Shown here: one piece after another, positions 1 to 7,876 of the stretch
Numbering within the stretch: the stretch's first letter is position 1
Layout: each line of letters begins with the position of its first letter
From: Paenibacillus tritici
GTDB taxonomy: Bacteria; Bacillota; Bacilli; Paenibacillales; Paenibacillaceae
DNA length: 64,000 nucleotides
Assembly: GCF_013204885.1 (NCBI RefSeq)
Contig: NZ_JABMKX010000008.1
Coordinates: forward strand, 62,001 to 126,000
Direction of reading: 5' to 3'
The notes under the pieces: model-generated
Seen by the model: only the letters and a program-made list of their open reading frames with translations
What the model was told of the DNA's origin: nothing
The model's database searches: none
Translations under genes and position numbers: made by a program

Positions 1-603
1 ATGATCGGTACAGTCATCGGCAGCCAGTCCGGCGGCCTGCTGACCACGAAGACGAGCTTCCGCAATATTATGCTGCTGTCGGCAGTCTGCTTCGTGGCCG
101 GAATCTACTCGCTCAGCACACTGACACCTGAGACTTCCCGTTTATCGCTTAATGCATTCATGGCCCTGACCGGCTTCGGAGTCGGCTTCTCCTTCTCCGT
201 ACTCAGCTTGTCTTCCATTCACCATTTCGATATGCGCCAGCGCGGTTCGGCCACCTCAACCAGCACCTTCATGCGCTCACTCGGGATGACGCTGGGAATT
301 ACGATCTTCGGCATTATCCAGCGCAACAGCTTCACCTCGGAGCTTAGCACGGCCTTCGGAGACGGCGCTCAGGCCTCTTCCTTCGGCGATCCGCGTTCCG
401 CGCTGACTCCCGAAGCGAGAGCGCAGATTCCGCCGCCCATACTGGAGAAAATCACGAATTCATTATCTTCTTCGATCTCACAAACCTTCATGTGGGCCAT
501 CGTTCCTGCCGTGCTTACCGTAGTTTTTGTTCTAATGATGCCTAAGGACCGTCTGATAAGCCCGTCGAAGAAGGCCAACCAGCCGGCTTCCGGGCAGAGG
601 TAA
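1..603 (+). CDS. MFS drug exporter, DHA2/EmrB-QacA type (C-terminal part)
   Basis: C-terminal half of a major facilitator superfamily multidrug exporter, probably a proton antiporter of the 14-helix DHA2 group. Only about 200 residues lie in the window, so the reading frame is cut by the left edge and the ATG at base 1 is not necessarily the true start. Visible are hydrophobic helices near residues 23-42, 50-70, 92-105 and 160-178, with a polar loop typical of DHA2 proteins before the last helix. The stop codon is five bases upstream of the PadR regulator start, so the two are co-transcribed and the regulator probably controls the pump. Substrate unknown. Confidence 0.85.
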   Translation: MIGTVIGSQSGGLLTTKTSFRNIMLLSAVCFVAGIYSLSTLTPETSRLSLNAFMALTGFGVGFSFSVLSLSSIHHFDMRQRGSATSTSTFMRSLGMTLGITIFGIIQRNSFTSELSTAFGDGAQASSFGDPRSALTPEARAQIPPPILEKITNSLSSSISQTFMWAIVPAVLTVVFVLMMPKDRLISPSKKANQPASGQR

Positions 604-608
604 CGTCT

Positions 609-1172
609 ATGTCCATGAAGCTGCTGATTCTGGGACTGCTGCTGGAACGCGATATGCATCCTTACGAGATCACTCTCGTGATGAAGGAACGCTCGATGGA
701 TCAAATCATCAAGCTGCAGATGGGTTCACTCTACTACGCTGTAGATAAACTGGCGGAGGGTGGACATATTGAGACGGTGGAGGTCATCCGCAGCCCGGAC
801 CGGCCTGACAAGACCATCTACCGCATTACCGATAAAGGCAAGGAATTAATGGAACAGCTCATTTTGCAGCAGATTAAAAAAAGTGATCCGCCCTATCATC
901 CGCTATACATGGCCTTGGCCTTATCCCGTTATATTGATCAGGAGAAGGTGGCGAAGCTGCTGGAGGAACGCATCCGCGAGGCAGAGCATCAAGTGAACTT
1001 CGCCTATCAGGTGTATGAGGAGCATATCTCCCTTGTCCCCCGCTCGTCACTGCATCTGATGTACGGCAGATACGAGCACTGCCTGACAGAGCTGAAGTGG
1101 CTGAAGCGCCTGTATGACGATGTTGTGGCCGGGAAGATGAGTGACAAGGGCAGCCCTATAATTGATCCATAA
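609..1172 (+). CDS. PadR family transcriptional regulator
   Basis: A 187-residue PadR regulator. The N-terminal winged helix (residues 1-75) carries the PadR pattern: an LLILGLLLERDMHPYEI start, a GSLYYAVDKL recognition segment and an IYRITDKGKEL wing. The longer, partly helical C-terminal half resembles the PadR C-terminal dimerisation domain (Vir_act_alpha_C type). It is translated from an AGAGG site overlapping the end of the upstream exporter gene. PadR proteins usually repress a neighbouring efflux pump until a phenolic or drug ligand binds. A hairpin follows the stop. Confidence 0.9.
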   Translation: MSMKLLILGLLLERDMHPYEITLVMKERSMDQIIKLQMGSLYYAVDKLAEGGHIETVEVIRSPDRPDKTIYRITDKGKELMEQLILQQIKKSDPPYHPLYMALALSRYIDQEKVAKLLEERIREAEHQVNFAYQVYEEHISLVPRSSLHLMYGRYEHCLTELKWLKRLYDDVVAGKMSDKGSPIIDP

Positions 1173-1182
1173 ACCTCCCTCA

Positions 1183-1227
1183 GGAGGATTGTCCCGCAGC
1201 CTTTACCGGTGGCCGGGACGGTCCTCC
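1183..1227 (+). terminator. Hairpin after the exporter-padR operon
   Basis: Inverted repeat GGAGGA-N2-GTCCCG / CGGGAC-N2-TCCTCC (two internal mismatches) eleven bases after the padR stop, followed by a T-rich tract. It fits a rho-independent terminator, although the U run is interrupted. Confidence 0.6.
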
Positions 1228-1380
1228 ACTTGTTTATTTCCTTTGTTGGTACGTTTAATTAGGTTCGCTTGTTGGCTTTATTTGTTTGTTTGTTTCTTTT
1301 TGTTTACTTGGTTTGTTGGGTCAGCTTGTTCCTGCCGCTTGTTGCCCCAGTATCGCAGCTTCCAGCGTTGAAGCTGTTTA
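1228..1380. other. T/G-rich low-complexity stretch
   Basis: About 110 bases that on the plus strand are almost only T and G, with several TTTG iterations (around 1280-1320). Short open frames crossing it encode only Leu/Phe/Val-rich, low-complexity protein and have no ribosome binding site, so I do not call a gene here. Confidence 0.4.
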
Positions 1381-1498
1381 AGGAGGGCGCATTCTGTTTA
1401 AAAGGGAGCAAACCGCAGGTAGAGGATTCGGGAATCATCGTAAATTCCGGGCCTCTTTACCGGCGGATATTCTGGAAAGAAAGGGAAGTGAGTCCAAG

Positions 1499-1711
1499 AT
1501 GAGCGATGACAAAAAGCCGATTAGAGACAACCGCGATCACCCGGAGCAATATCCTACGGACAACCCCAGCTTGTTCGATTTGGACGAAAGTGAGCAGAAT
1601 GTAGATCCGATCCCCGTAGAGGACCTGACATTAGAGCAGCAAGAGGAGAAGGATAAAGAGAGCACGAAGCACCGCTCCTCCAGCGACAAGAAGTACCATA
1701 CCGGATTCTAA
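1499..1711 (+). CDS. Small acidic hydrophilic protein
   Basis: A 70-residue protein, strongly charged and without a hydrophobic segment. The middle is acidic (FDLDESEQNVDPIPVEDL) and the C-terminus is basic and serine-rich. It is probably intrinsically disordered and cytoplasmic. A purine-rich AAAGGGAAG lies about 10 bases before the ATG. I do not recognise the family. The biased composition and ribosome binding site support a real gene, but no function can be assigned. It lies alone between the exporter operon and the aldo/keto reductase. Confidence 0.55.
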   Translation: MSDDKKPIRDNRDHPEQYPTDNPSLFDLDESEQNVDPIPVEDLTLEQQEEKDKESTKHRSSSDKKYHTGF

Positions 1712-1794
1712 CGAAGTGCAGAATTTCAACGTCACGTACCGAATTCCGGGGTACTCAGAAGTTGTGAGCGATAGTGAATGGAGGAATATTATTG

Positions 1795-2769
1795 TTGAGA
1801 GCGTTACCACTTAACCAGCGCGGCATACCCGCCAGCCGTATCGCCCTGGGCTGCATGGGGCTGGGCGGCGGCTGGGACCGTGAACCAGTCACCGCTTCGA
1901 ATATGAAGCAGGGACATGAGGCGCTGGATGCGGCGTTGTCGGTCGGGATTAATTTTTTTGACCATGCAGATATCTACACCCGGGGAAAAGCGGAGAAAGT
2001 GTTCGGGCAACTCCTACAAGAGCGTCCAGGACTGCGCGAAGACATCATCCTGCAGTCAAAATGTGGCATTAAGCTGATGGAGCCGGGAGACCTCTCCAAT
2101 AGGTTCGACCTCTCCAAGGAGCATATTCTAGCCAGTGTGGATGGAACTCTCGCGCGGCTGGGTACAGAGTATATTGATATTCTGCTGCTTCACCGCCCCG
2201 ATCCGCTGATGGACCCCGAGGAGGTCGCCGAAGCCCTGCATCAGCTCAAGGCCGCAGGTAAGGTACGCCACTTCGGCGTCTCCAACATGAGCGCTGCCCA
2301 GATCAAGCTGCTGCAAGCCTATTGTGACGAGCCATTCATCGTCAATCAACTGCATATGAGCCTGTCCAAAATCAGTTGGGTCGATGCGGTACTCAGCGTC
2401 AACCGCGAGGAGTGGAAGGACATCACGTTCCCGGAGGGCACGATGGAGTATTGCCGCGCCGAGAACATTCAGCTCCAGGCCTGGGGGCCGCTGGCCCAGG
2501 GCCTCTTCAGCGGACGGCCGCTGGAAGGCCAGCCGGAGAGTGTCGTGCATACAGCGGCCAGAGTGCGGGCGCTTGCTGACGAGAAAGGCACGACAGCCGA
2601 AGCCATCGTGCTGGCCTGGCTGATGACGCACCCTGCCGCCATCATGCCTGTCATCGGCACCGTGAATCCGCTGCGGATCGTAGCCTGCGCAGGGGCGGAA
2701 CAGCTTGAGCTGTCCCGCAAGGAATGGTATGAGCTGTATGTCAGCTCACGCGGGGAAAAGCTTCCATGA
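1795..2769 (+). CDS. Aldo/keto reductase, YdhF/YcsN-like
   Basis: NAD(P)H-dependent oxidoreductase with a TIM-barrel fold, about 324 residues. Visible signatures are the N-terminal SRIALGCMGLGGGW, the catalytic Asp/Tyr segment (NFFDHADIYTRGKAEKVFG), the catalytic Lys in LQSKCGI, HRPDP, and the C-terminal cofactor segment with PVIGT. The frame opens at a GTG at 1774, but GGAGG at 1780-1784 sits 10 bases before the TTG at 1795 and 7 before the TTG at 1792. I therefore start at 1795 (1792 equally possible); the family's N-terminal RALPL motif then begins directly. Physiological substrate unknown. It appears monocistronic. Confidence 0.9.
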   Translation: MRALPLNQRGIPASRIALGCMGLGGGWDREPVTASNMKQGHEALDAALSVGINFFDHADIYTRGKAEKVFGQLLQERPGLREDIILQSKCGIKLMEPGDLSNRFDLSKEHILASVDGTLARLGTEYIDILLLHRPDPLMDPEEVAEALHQLKAAGKVRHFGVSNMSAAQIKLLQAYCDEPFIVNQLHMSLSKISWVDAVLSVNREEWKDITFPEGTMEYCRAENIQLQAWGPLAQGLFSGRPLEGQPESVVHTAARVRALADEKGTTAEAIVLAWLMTHPAAIMPVIGTVNPLRIVACAGAEQLELSRKEWYELYVSSRGEKLP

Positions 2770-2873
2770 GACTACACTATAAACTAGTGTGCCGAACAGA
2801 AGCTCATACACAGTAACTACTACCAACTAAAAGATAACTTATAGGGATTGTCTAATAGGCTGGGTAGATATGA

Positions 2874-3483
2874 GAGGGATCTTTCCCTCTCATTCTGGCG
2901 TATTGCCTACTTCTGGCTGATTCTGAGGGATTTATCCCTCTCCTTCCGGCGTATTGCCTACTTCGGGCCGATTCAGAGGGATTAATCCCTCTCCCTCCGA
3001 CGTATCGCCTACTTCCAACAAATTCAGAGGGATTTATCCCTCTCCTTCCGGCGTATCGCCTACTTCGGCCATATTCAGAGGGATTTTTCCCTCTCGCTCC
3101 GGCGTATCGCCTACTTCCAGCCAATTCAAGTGCACTATTACTCTCATTCTCACTCCTAGCTACTTTCCGCCGATTCAGGTGCACTTCTGCTCCTCATTCA
3201 TGCATCCTAGCCACTTCCAGCCAATTCAGGTGCACTATTACTCTTCATCCCCACCTCCTAGCCGCTTCCAGCCAATTCAAGTGCACTATTACTCTTCATT
3301 CACGCTCCCTAGCTACTTTCCGCCGATTCAGGCGCACTTCTGCTCCTCATTCACACCTCCTAAGCACTTCTGGCCAATTCAAGTGCACTATTACTCTTCA
3401 TTCACGCCTCCTAGCCACTTCCAGCCAATTCAGGTGCACTATTACTCTTCATTCACACCTCCTAACCACTTTCGGCTGACTCA
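2874..3483. repeat. Array of twelve 51-bp imperfect tandem repeats
   Basis: Units begin at 2874, 2925, 2976, 3027, 3078 (type A) and 3129, 3178, 3229, 3280, 3331, 3382, 3433 (type B). All are 51 bp except the first B unit, which is 49. Type A units start with a palindrome such as AGAGGGATTAATCCCTCT (perfect in unit 3). Type B units replace it with GTGCACTATTACTCTTC. Both share the second half, roughly CCTACTTCCAGCCAATTCA. Because 51 is a multiple of three, long frames stay open on both strands (2852-3184 minus, 2954-3538 plus). Neither has a ribosome binding site or non-repetitive protein, so I treat the array as non-coding. Confidence 0.9.
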
Positions 3484-3526
3484 GAGGGGTATGGCCAAAA
3501 TCCCGGACCCTCCATCCGAATCAATC

Positions 3527-3542
3527 GTTCTTTATTAAGAAC
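3527..3542. promoter_or_regulatory. SinR-type operator 1
   Basis: The 16-bp palindrome GTTCTTTATTAAGAAC. Each arm matches the Bacillus subtilis SinR box GTTCTYT fully or in six of seven positions. It is the most distal of three such sites upstream of the tapA-sipW-tasA-like operon. Confidence 0.6.
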
Positions 3543-3595
3543 ATTTGTGAAAAACAGCGATATACGTAGTTAAATCAAGATAATAAGAATTATTC

Positions 3596-3611
3596 GTGCT
3601 TTATTGCGAAC
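3596..3611. promoter_or_regulatory. SinR-type operator 2 (degenerate)
   Basis: GTGCTTTATTGCGAAC, differing from operators 1 and 3 at three of 16 positions, lies 69 bp after the first and 79 bp before the third. A candidate promoter (TTTCTT at 3632-3637, 17 bp, TATGAT at 3655-3660) lies between it and operator 3, so SinR bound here would block transcription. The promoter call is tentative. Confidence 0.4.
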
Positions 3612-3674
3612 ATTCCGCTGTATTTAACATCTTTCTTTTTCTAGCCGGGCAGTGTATGATTTGATTACGGAAAC

Positions 3675-3690
3675 GTTCTTTATTAAGAAC
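3675..3690. promoter_or_regulatory. SinR-type operator 3
   Basis: An exact second copy of the 16-bp palindrome GTTCTTTATTAAGAAC, about 115 bp upstream of the TapA-like start codon. The exact repetition of a 16-mer 148 bp apart in otherwise unique, AT-rich DNA argues for function. The same window encodes a SinR whose recognition helix is nearly that of B. subtilis. Confidence 0.65.
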
Positions 3691-3805
3691 GATTATAACG
3701 AATATTGAAAATTGATTCTTGAATGTCCAATGTCGAATACCGAACATCGAACAATGAATAACAACTACCGAACAATCAATCAGCATGTTGAGAGGGGGCT
3801 TAGCT

Positions 3806-5209
3806 ATGTACCCCAGATCTGCCAAACGGCGCAAACGGAACACTACGAAACTCGGCCTGCGGATTCTGCAATCCGGCGTGGCGGTATCTGTACTTCTAAT
3901 GTATACCTCGAATCAGATCGGCAGCACTTACGGGGAGTTCCATACCACCCAGGAGCAGATCAGCTCCATCGGGCTCTGCTCGGTATTCCCGGGTCAGATC
4001 GAACAGCTGTTGTCCGAATTCAGCGGACATCTCCGTACAATTACTGAACTGAAGGCAACCCTTGGCAGTTACAGCATCAGCGGAGTGTACAATACTTCCC
4101 TCACTGCCAGCGGACTGTCACTGGATGAGCTGGATCAGGCTACCGGTGAAATCTCGGCGCAACTCCTTCATGCCAGCAGCGAAATTGCCGCACTGGGGAC
4201 ACAGCTCAGCTTCAACGGGACGGTCTGGCAGCAAATTCTGCAGGAAATTGGCAGCGCAGCGGCCATTCTGCAAAAGCTCGGAGGATATATAGTGAACCTT
4301 GAACCCAACTGCCTGGAAATCCGTGACGCCCAGTTCTTCGAGCAAATGCAGGAGAGCCTGCATCTAAGCGGGATTTTGTCGGAGTCGCTGACAGATACGT
4401 TAACCGGAATCGTGAATTATCTCAGTACCATTCATGATATCGGCGGATCATTGCCAACCGGCAATCCGGACCGCGTACTTCTCCGGGATGCAGCCTACGG
4501 ATTCCCTGCGGAAGAGCCTGTTCTCTCATTGATCACCCAAGCCTACAATGCGGATTCGGCGTTATCTCCCGAGCTACAGGCAACGTATGGGCAGTTCGGC
4601 ACAGAATTGACAGCAGCCAAGGACAACCTCTCTTCCACCGTCAGCACCCTACAGGAACGGCTGGCTGAGATTGCTGAAGCCAAGACGGCCCTTCTGGACA
4701 AAGCCAAGGCAGTGAAAGAGGAGGAGGAGAGGCTGGCACTTGAAAAAGCCAAAGCGGAGGAAGCGGCCGCCGAAGCCCGGAGGCTCGCAGAGGAGCAGGC
4801 CAAGAATACCCCGCGTGTATCTGCTGCGCCAGATGGGAACCCATCAGTCGAAGAGCCAGTGCTAGATGCTCCAGTAGGAGAACCTCCACTTCCAGCGGCG
4901 TCGCCGGAAGCAGAGGTTACCGCTCCGACGATCGTTCCGGCTGTTACTCCAGCGGTAATTCCGGCGGCCTCTCCGGCTGTTTCTCCGGCGGTCATTCCTG
5001 CGGCTACTCCAGCGGTCATTCCGGCGGCCACTCCGGCGGCTAATTCATCAACCACTCCGGCGCATGAGACCCTTCTCCCGGAAGCCACTCCGGCGGATCA
5101 GCCCGATAAGGAACTCAACGGAAGCGTCCCAGACAGCGGGCAGCCTGCAGCACCTACAGCCACAGCTACCCCGTCTCCCGAATCCGATACCAGCAAAGGC
5201 GGCGAATAA
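3806..5209 (+). CDS. TapA-like matrix assembly/anchoring protein
   Basis: A 467-residue exported protein at the head of a sipW-tasA operon. A basic N-terminus (MYPRSAKRRKRNTTK) is followed by a signal or anchor helix and then a TYGEFHTTQ...GLC segment. This recalls the region after the TapA signal sequence, where an aromatic-rich cleavage zone precedes a cysteine. The middle is helical. Residues about 265-335 are a charged coiled coil, and the tail (about 335-467) is Pro/Ala/Thr-rich with degenerate PAVIPAATPA repeats, perhaps a cell-wall-spanning stalk. It is about twice the length of B. subtilis TapA. The start is ATG 3806 because AGAGGGGG at 3791-3798 has correct spacing; an in-frame ATG at 3785 precedes that site. 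Assignment rests on position and the N-terminal pattern, not on clear overall similarity. Confidence 0.65.
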   Translation: MYPRSAKRRKRNTTKLGLRILQSGVAVSVLLMYTSNQIGSTYGEFHTTQEQISSIGLCSVFPGQIEQLLSEFSGHLRTITELKATLGSYSISGVYNTSLTASGLSLDELDQATGEISAQLLHASSEIAALGTQLSFNGTVWQQILQEIGSAAAILQKLGGYIVNLEPNCLEIRDAQFFEQMQESLHLSGILSESLTDTLTGIVNYLSTIHDIGGSLPTGNPDRVLLRDAAYGFPAEEPVLSLITQAYNADSALSPELQATYGQFGTELTAAKDNLSSTVSTLQERLAEIAEAKTALLDKAKAVKEEEERLALEKAKAEEAAAEARRLAEEQAKNTPRVSAAPDGNPSVEEPVLDAPVGEPPLPAASPEAEVTAPTIVPAVTPAVIPAASPAVSPAVIPAATPAVIPAATPAANSSTTPAHETLLPEATPADQPDKELNGSVPDSGQPAAPTATATPSPESDTSKGGE

Positions 5210-5210
5210 T

Positions 5211-5807
5211 ATGCGCATCCAAAAAATAGCCAGCACAATAGCTTCCACACTGATATTGATGGTTTTTCTGGTACTGATCACAGCCGTGTTGATCTCCAAA
5301 GCCTCCGGCGGTGAACCCTCATTCTTCGGCTATCAGATCAAGACGGTATTATCCGGCTCCATGGAGCCCGGAATCCAGACCGGCTCCGTTATAGCCATTA
5401 AGCCGGGAGGAGATATGACCCGGTTCCAGAAGGGCGATGTCATTACTTTTACGAATCCGGATAACATTCTGATTACCCACCGCGTTGTCGAAGCAGAACT
5501 GAACAGTGCTCTGGGGGAAGCCAGCTATACCACCAAGGGCGACAATAACGATGCAGCCGATTCCGCAGCAGTCAGCTCTACGAATGTAGTGGGCCAATAT
5601 GCGGGCGTAACTATCCCCTATGTCGGCTACGCCATGAACTTCGCCGTGTCCAAAGCCGGAAGTGTAGTGCTGATGATCATCCCTGGATTGCTCCTGCTCC
5701 TCTATGCCCTGTATTCTTCCTGGAAGGCCGTGGCGGCACTCGAGAACAAGAATGCACAACCGGGCGGGACCAGCGGGCCTGACCCCCTGTCCGACCTTAT
5801 ACCCTGA
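5211..5807 (+). CDS. sipW: Signal peptidase I of SipW (ER/archaeal) type
   Basis: Membrane-bound type I signal peptidase, 198 residues, that would release TasA and the TapA-like protein from the membrane. An N-terminal helix (residues 10-30) and a C-terminal one (about 155-178) flank the catalytic domain. The nucleophile serine is in SGSMEPGI and the general base is the histidine of THRVV, the Ser/His arrangement of the S26B ER/archaeal subfamily rather than Ser/Lys. GDVITF and TKGDNN complete the boxes. It begins one base after the TapA-like stop and is followed by tasA. An in-frame extension upstream to 5064 is only overlap with the previous gene. Confidence 0.93.
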   Translation: MRIQKIASTIASTLILMVFLVLITAVLISKASGGEPSFFGYQIKTVLSGSMEPGIQTGSVIAIKPGGDMTRFQKGDVITFTNPDNILITHRVVEAELNSALGEASYTTKGDNNDAADSAAVSSTNVVGQYAGVTIPYVGYAMNFAVSKAGSVVLMIIPGLLLLLYALYSSWKAVAALENKNAQPGGTSGPDPLSDLIP

Positions 5808-5907
5808 ACCGATTGTCCTCTCCCGTTTACGAAACGCGGAGCCACAATATAGTCTCCCGGAAGCACAGGCTATGCACCACACAGAACCATAAGAGAGGGA
5901 TGAACAA

Positions 5908-6504
5908 ATGAACGTCAAAAAAACATTAGGTCTCGGCGTTGTATCGGCAGCCTTAGGATTAACCCTGGTCGGCGGGGGTACCTTCGCTTACTTCAGCAGC
6001 ACATCCACCACCTCAGCTTCTTTTAACAACGGAACTTTATCACTGAAATCAGATCCCTCCGTCATTGTTAATCTCAGCAACCTTAAGCCGGGAGATTCCA
6101 TTCTAAGAGATTTCAAATTGAAAAATGACGGGACGCTCAATATTCCCAAGGTGATCCTACGCACCTCCTCTCTTATTACAGATGCCCAGGGAGACAACGG
6201 CTCGCATAATTTCAAGGATGATATTATTGTGACCTTCCTCGTCAACAAGGATAAAAAAGAATCGCCGCTTCTGGTCATCTCCCTGGCTGATCTGGAGAAT
6301 CAGAGTCCCGATCTGGTAGCCCGGGGAATTGTCGGTGCGATCCTGGGCGGTGAGAAGTCCGGCATTAAGGCGGGCACCTCGGATAACCTGACCATCCAAT
6401 TCGCCTTCAAGGAAACCCTGCAGCCGCAGAACTACTATCAGGGCGATACGCTTGCCTTGACCTTGAATTTCGAAGCTAACCAGGAAGCAGGCTCCCTGAA
6501 GTAA
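5908..6504 (+). CDS. tasA: TasA/CalY family biofilm fibre protein, copy 1
   Basis: Secreted fibre-forming matrix protein, 198 residues. The N-terminus (MNVKKTLGLG, a hydrophobic stretch, then GGGTFAYFSS) is the signal peptide typical of TasA/CalY proteins cleaved by SipW. The mature part has the family's NGTLSL, NLKPGDS and LKNDGTLNIP beta-sandwich strands. AGAGAGGGA precedes the start. It lies directly after sipW and before a paralogue that is near-identical in the signal peptide but diverged in the mature domain. In B. subtilis TasA assembles extracellular fibres, helped by TapA and repressed by SinR. Confidence 0.92.
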   Translation: MNVKKTLGLGVVSAALGLTLVGGGTFAYFSSTSTTSASFNNGTLSLKSDPSVIVNLSNLKPGDSILRDFKLKNDGTLNIPKVILRTSSLITDAQGDNGSHNFKDDIIVTFLVNKDKKESPLLVISLADLENQSPDLVARGIVGAILGGEKSGIKAGTSDNLTIQFAFKETLQPQNYYQGDTLALTLNFEANQEAGSLK

Positions 6505-6565
6505 GACACAGCCAGTGAATTCCTAATGACCAATATCAATAATATAACCGAGGAGGAAATGAATA

Positions 6566-7156
6566 ATGGGTATCAAAAAAACGTTGGGTCTTGGCATAGC
6601 ATCGGCAGCACTGGGGTTGTCTTTAATCGGAGGGGGGACCTTCGCTTACTTCAGCTCCACTACAACCAGCACGGCAACCTTCGCCGCAGGCACGCTGAAG
6701 CTCGGCTCTTCCTTCAATACACCGGTAGCCCTGACGAATCTGAAGCCGGGAGACTACACCGTCCGCACCTTCACCTTATCGAATGACGGCACACTGGATA
6801 TCAAATTCCTCAAGCTTGCCACCAGTTACACCGTGACCGATTCGCTGGGGGATAACGCCGGACAGGATCTCGGAGACCACTTCAAAGTCAAACTCCTTAA
6901 GGATACTTATACCGGCGGCTCCACCAGCGGATATGTCCTCTCCGAAGTCTCCCTGAAGGATCTGAAGAATATCGCCAGCTACGACCTCGTAGCCATGGGG
7001 GCAGTACCCGGGGGCATTGCCGCCGCCCAGTCCAAAACCTTCAAGGTAGCCTTTGAATTCGTGGACAACAGCCAGGATCAGAACATCTTCCAGGGTGACA
7101 GCTTATCCCTGAACTGGACATTCGATGCGCTGCAGGGTCTGGGAGAAGCCAAGTAA
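6566..7156 (+). CDS. tasA: TasA/CalY family biofilm fibre protein, copy 2
   Basis: Second TasA paralogue, 196 residues, starting after a strong GAGGAGGAAATG site. The signal peptide (MGIKKTLGLG...GGGTFAYFSS) almost repeats that of copy 1, as do AGTLKLG, NLKPGDYTVR and LSNDGTLDIK. The rest has diverged, with a Gly/Ser/Thr-rich loop near residue 115 absent from copy 1. Tandem TasA-like genes suggest a major and a minor fibre subunit, as with TasA and CalY in Bacillus cereus. Last gene of the operon, followed by a hairpin. Confidence 0.92.
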   Translation: MGIKKTLGLGIASAALGLSLIGGGTFAYFSSTTTSTATFAAGTLKLGSSFNTPVALTNLKPGDYTVRTFTLSNDGTLDIKFLKLATSYTVTDSLGDNAGQDLGDHFKVKLLKDTYTGGSTSGYVLSEVSLKDLKNIASYDLVAMGAVPGGIAAAQSKTFKVAFEFVDNSQDQNIFQGDSLSLNWTFDALQGLGEAK

Positions 7157-7180
7157 CCCGGAGCCATCTATATCCCAAAC

Positions 7181-7216
7181 GGCATATCCTCCCTCATCCG
7201 GGCGGGGTATGCCATT
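7181..7216 (+). terminator. Terminator after the tapA-sipW-tasA operon
   Basis: GGCATATCC...GGTATGCC stem about 25 bases after the second tasA stop, followed by ATTTTGT. It separates the matrix operon from sinR. Confidence 0.55.
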
Positions 7217-7246
7217 TTGTCGCGCTCCTTCTCAGTTCAATGATTT

Positions 7247-7275
7247 TTGTTCGTTTTACAGATTTTTGTTATACT
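7247..7275 (+). promoter_or_regulatory. Candidate sinR promoter
   Basis: TTGTTC at 7247-7252, a 17-bp spacer, and TATACT at 7270-7275. The predicted leader of about 120 bases contains a 9-bp inverted repeat, AAAGATAAG (7330-7338) / CTTATCTTT (7368-7376), just before the sinR ribosome binding site, a possible operator or RNA hairpin. No GTTCTTT-type box is seen here. Confidence 0.45.
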
Positions 7276-7404
7276 GACAAGTGAAAACGGCTTTGCCGTC
7301 CTTCTAAGGGGCGGTACCGTTACAGCGAGAAAGATAAGGATAATGTATAGCGCGAAGCATATAAATTCTTATCTTTTAACAAAAGTACGGAGGGCGTTGT
7401 AATC

Positions 7405-7749
7405 GTGTCAGATACTATGGGAAGCCGCATCCACAGGCTCCGGCTGGAGAAGGGGTATTCTTTGTCCGAGCTTGCGGATAAGGCTGATGTGGCGAAATCA
7501 TACCTCAGTAATGTGGAACGGAATATCCAATCCAACCCCTCCATTCAATTTATCGAAAAAATTGCCGATGCGCTTCAGGTATCCGTTCACGCATTACTGT
7601 ATGGCGGACATGCGGAGACTGAAGAACCGGCGCTGGATGGAGAATGGTTCCGGCTGGTACAGGAAGCGATGGCCTCAGGAATAAGCAAACGTGAATTCAA
7701 GGAATTTCTCGATTACCAGAAATGGCGCATGGATCAAAAGGACAATTAA
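7405..7749 (+). CDS. sinR: SinR master repressor of biofilm matrix genes
   Basis: A 114-residue SinR orthologue, the expected length. Residues 5-65 form an HTH_3 domain (GYSLSELADKADVAKSYLS, then NPSIQFIEKIADAL) whose recognition helix is almost that of B. subtilis SinR. The C-terminal SinI-interaction and dimerisation hairpin (EWFRLVQEAMASGISKREF, EFLDYQKWR) is present. The start is GTG 7405, ten bases after GGAGGG; a downstream ATG at 7417 is too distant. SinR should repress the upstream matrix operon through the GTTCTTT palindromes and be titrated by SinI. Unlike the tandem sinI-sinR of B. subtilis, sinI here lies downstream in the opposite direction. Confidence 0.95.
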   Translation: MSDTMGSRIHRLRLEKGYSLSELADKADVAKSYLSNVERNIQSNPSIQFIEKIADALQVSVHALLYGGHAETEEPALDGEWFRLVQEAMASGISKREFKEFLDYQKWRMDQKDN

Positions 7750-7807
7750 AGACGTTGAAGCAGGCGGAGCCTATGGTTCGGCAACAGGTCTCCAGCCCTG
7801 CCGGGAC

Positions 7808-7850
7808 ACAGAAAAGGACACAGCGACCGGTTCGCTGTGCCCTTTTCTGT
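7808..7850. terminator. Bidirectional terminator between sinR and sinI
   Basis: Long near-perfect stem: ACAGAAAAGG and CACAGCGA on the left pair with TCGCTGTG and CCTTTTCTGT on the right. The U-rich flank TTTTCTGT reads in both directions, serving convergent sinR (plus) and sinI (minus). Confidence 0.8.
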
Positions 7851-7876
7851 ATGTATCCGTACAATAAGTGACCGTC

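Noticed and set aside
1162..1502. Two small frames across the T/G-rich stretch after padR
   Set aside because: Low-complexity composition, no ribosome binding site, and overlap with the padR terminator hairpin.
2874..3483. CRISPR array
   Set aside because: Units are contiguous 51-bp tandem copies with no unique spacers, the palindrome is absent from seven of twelve units, and no cas genes are present.
2852..3538. Long open frames on both strands over the tandem array (110 and 194 residues)
   Set aside because: They exist because the 51-bp unit is a multiple of three. Products are pure repeats, no ribosome binding site precedes either, and the 49-bp unit shifts the plus-strand frame without consequence.
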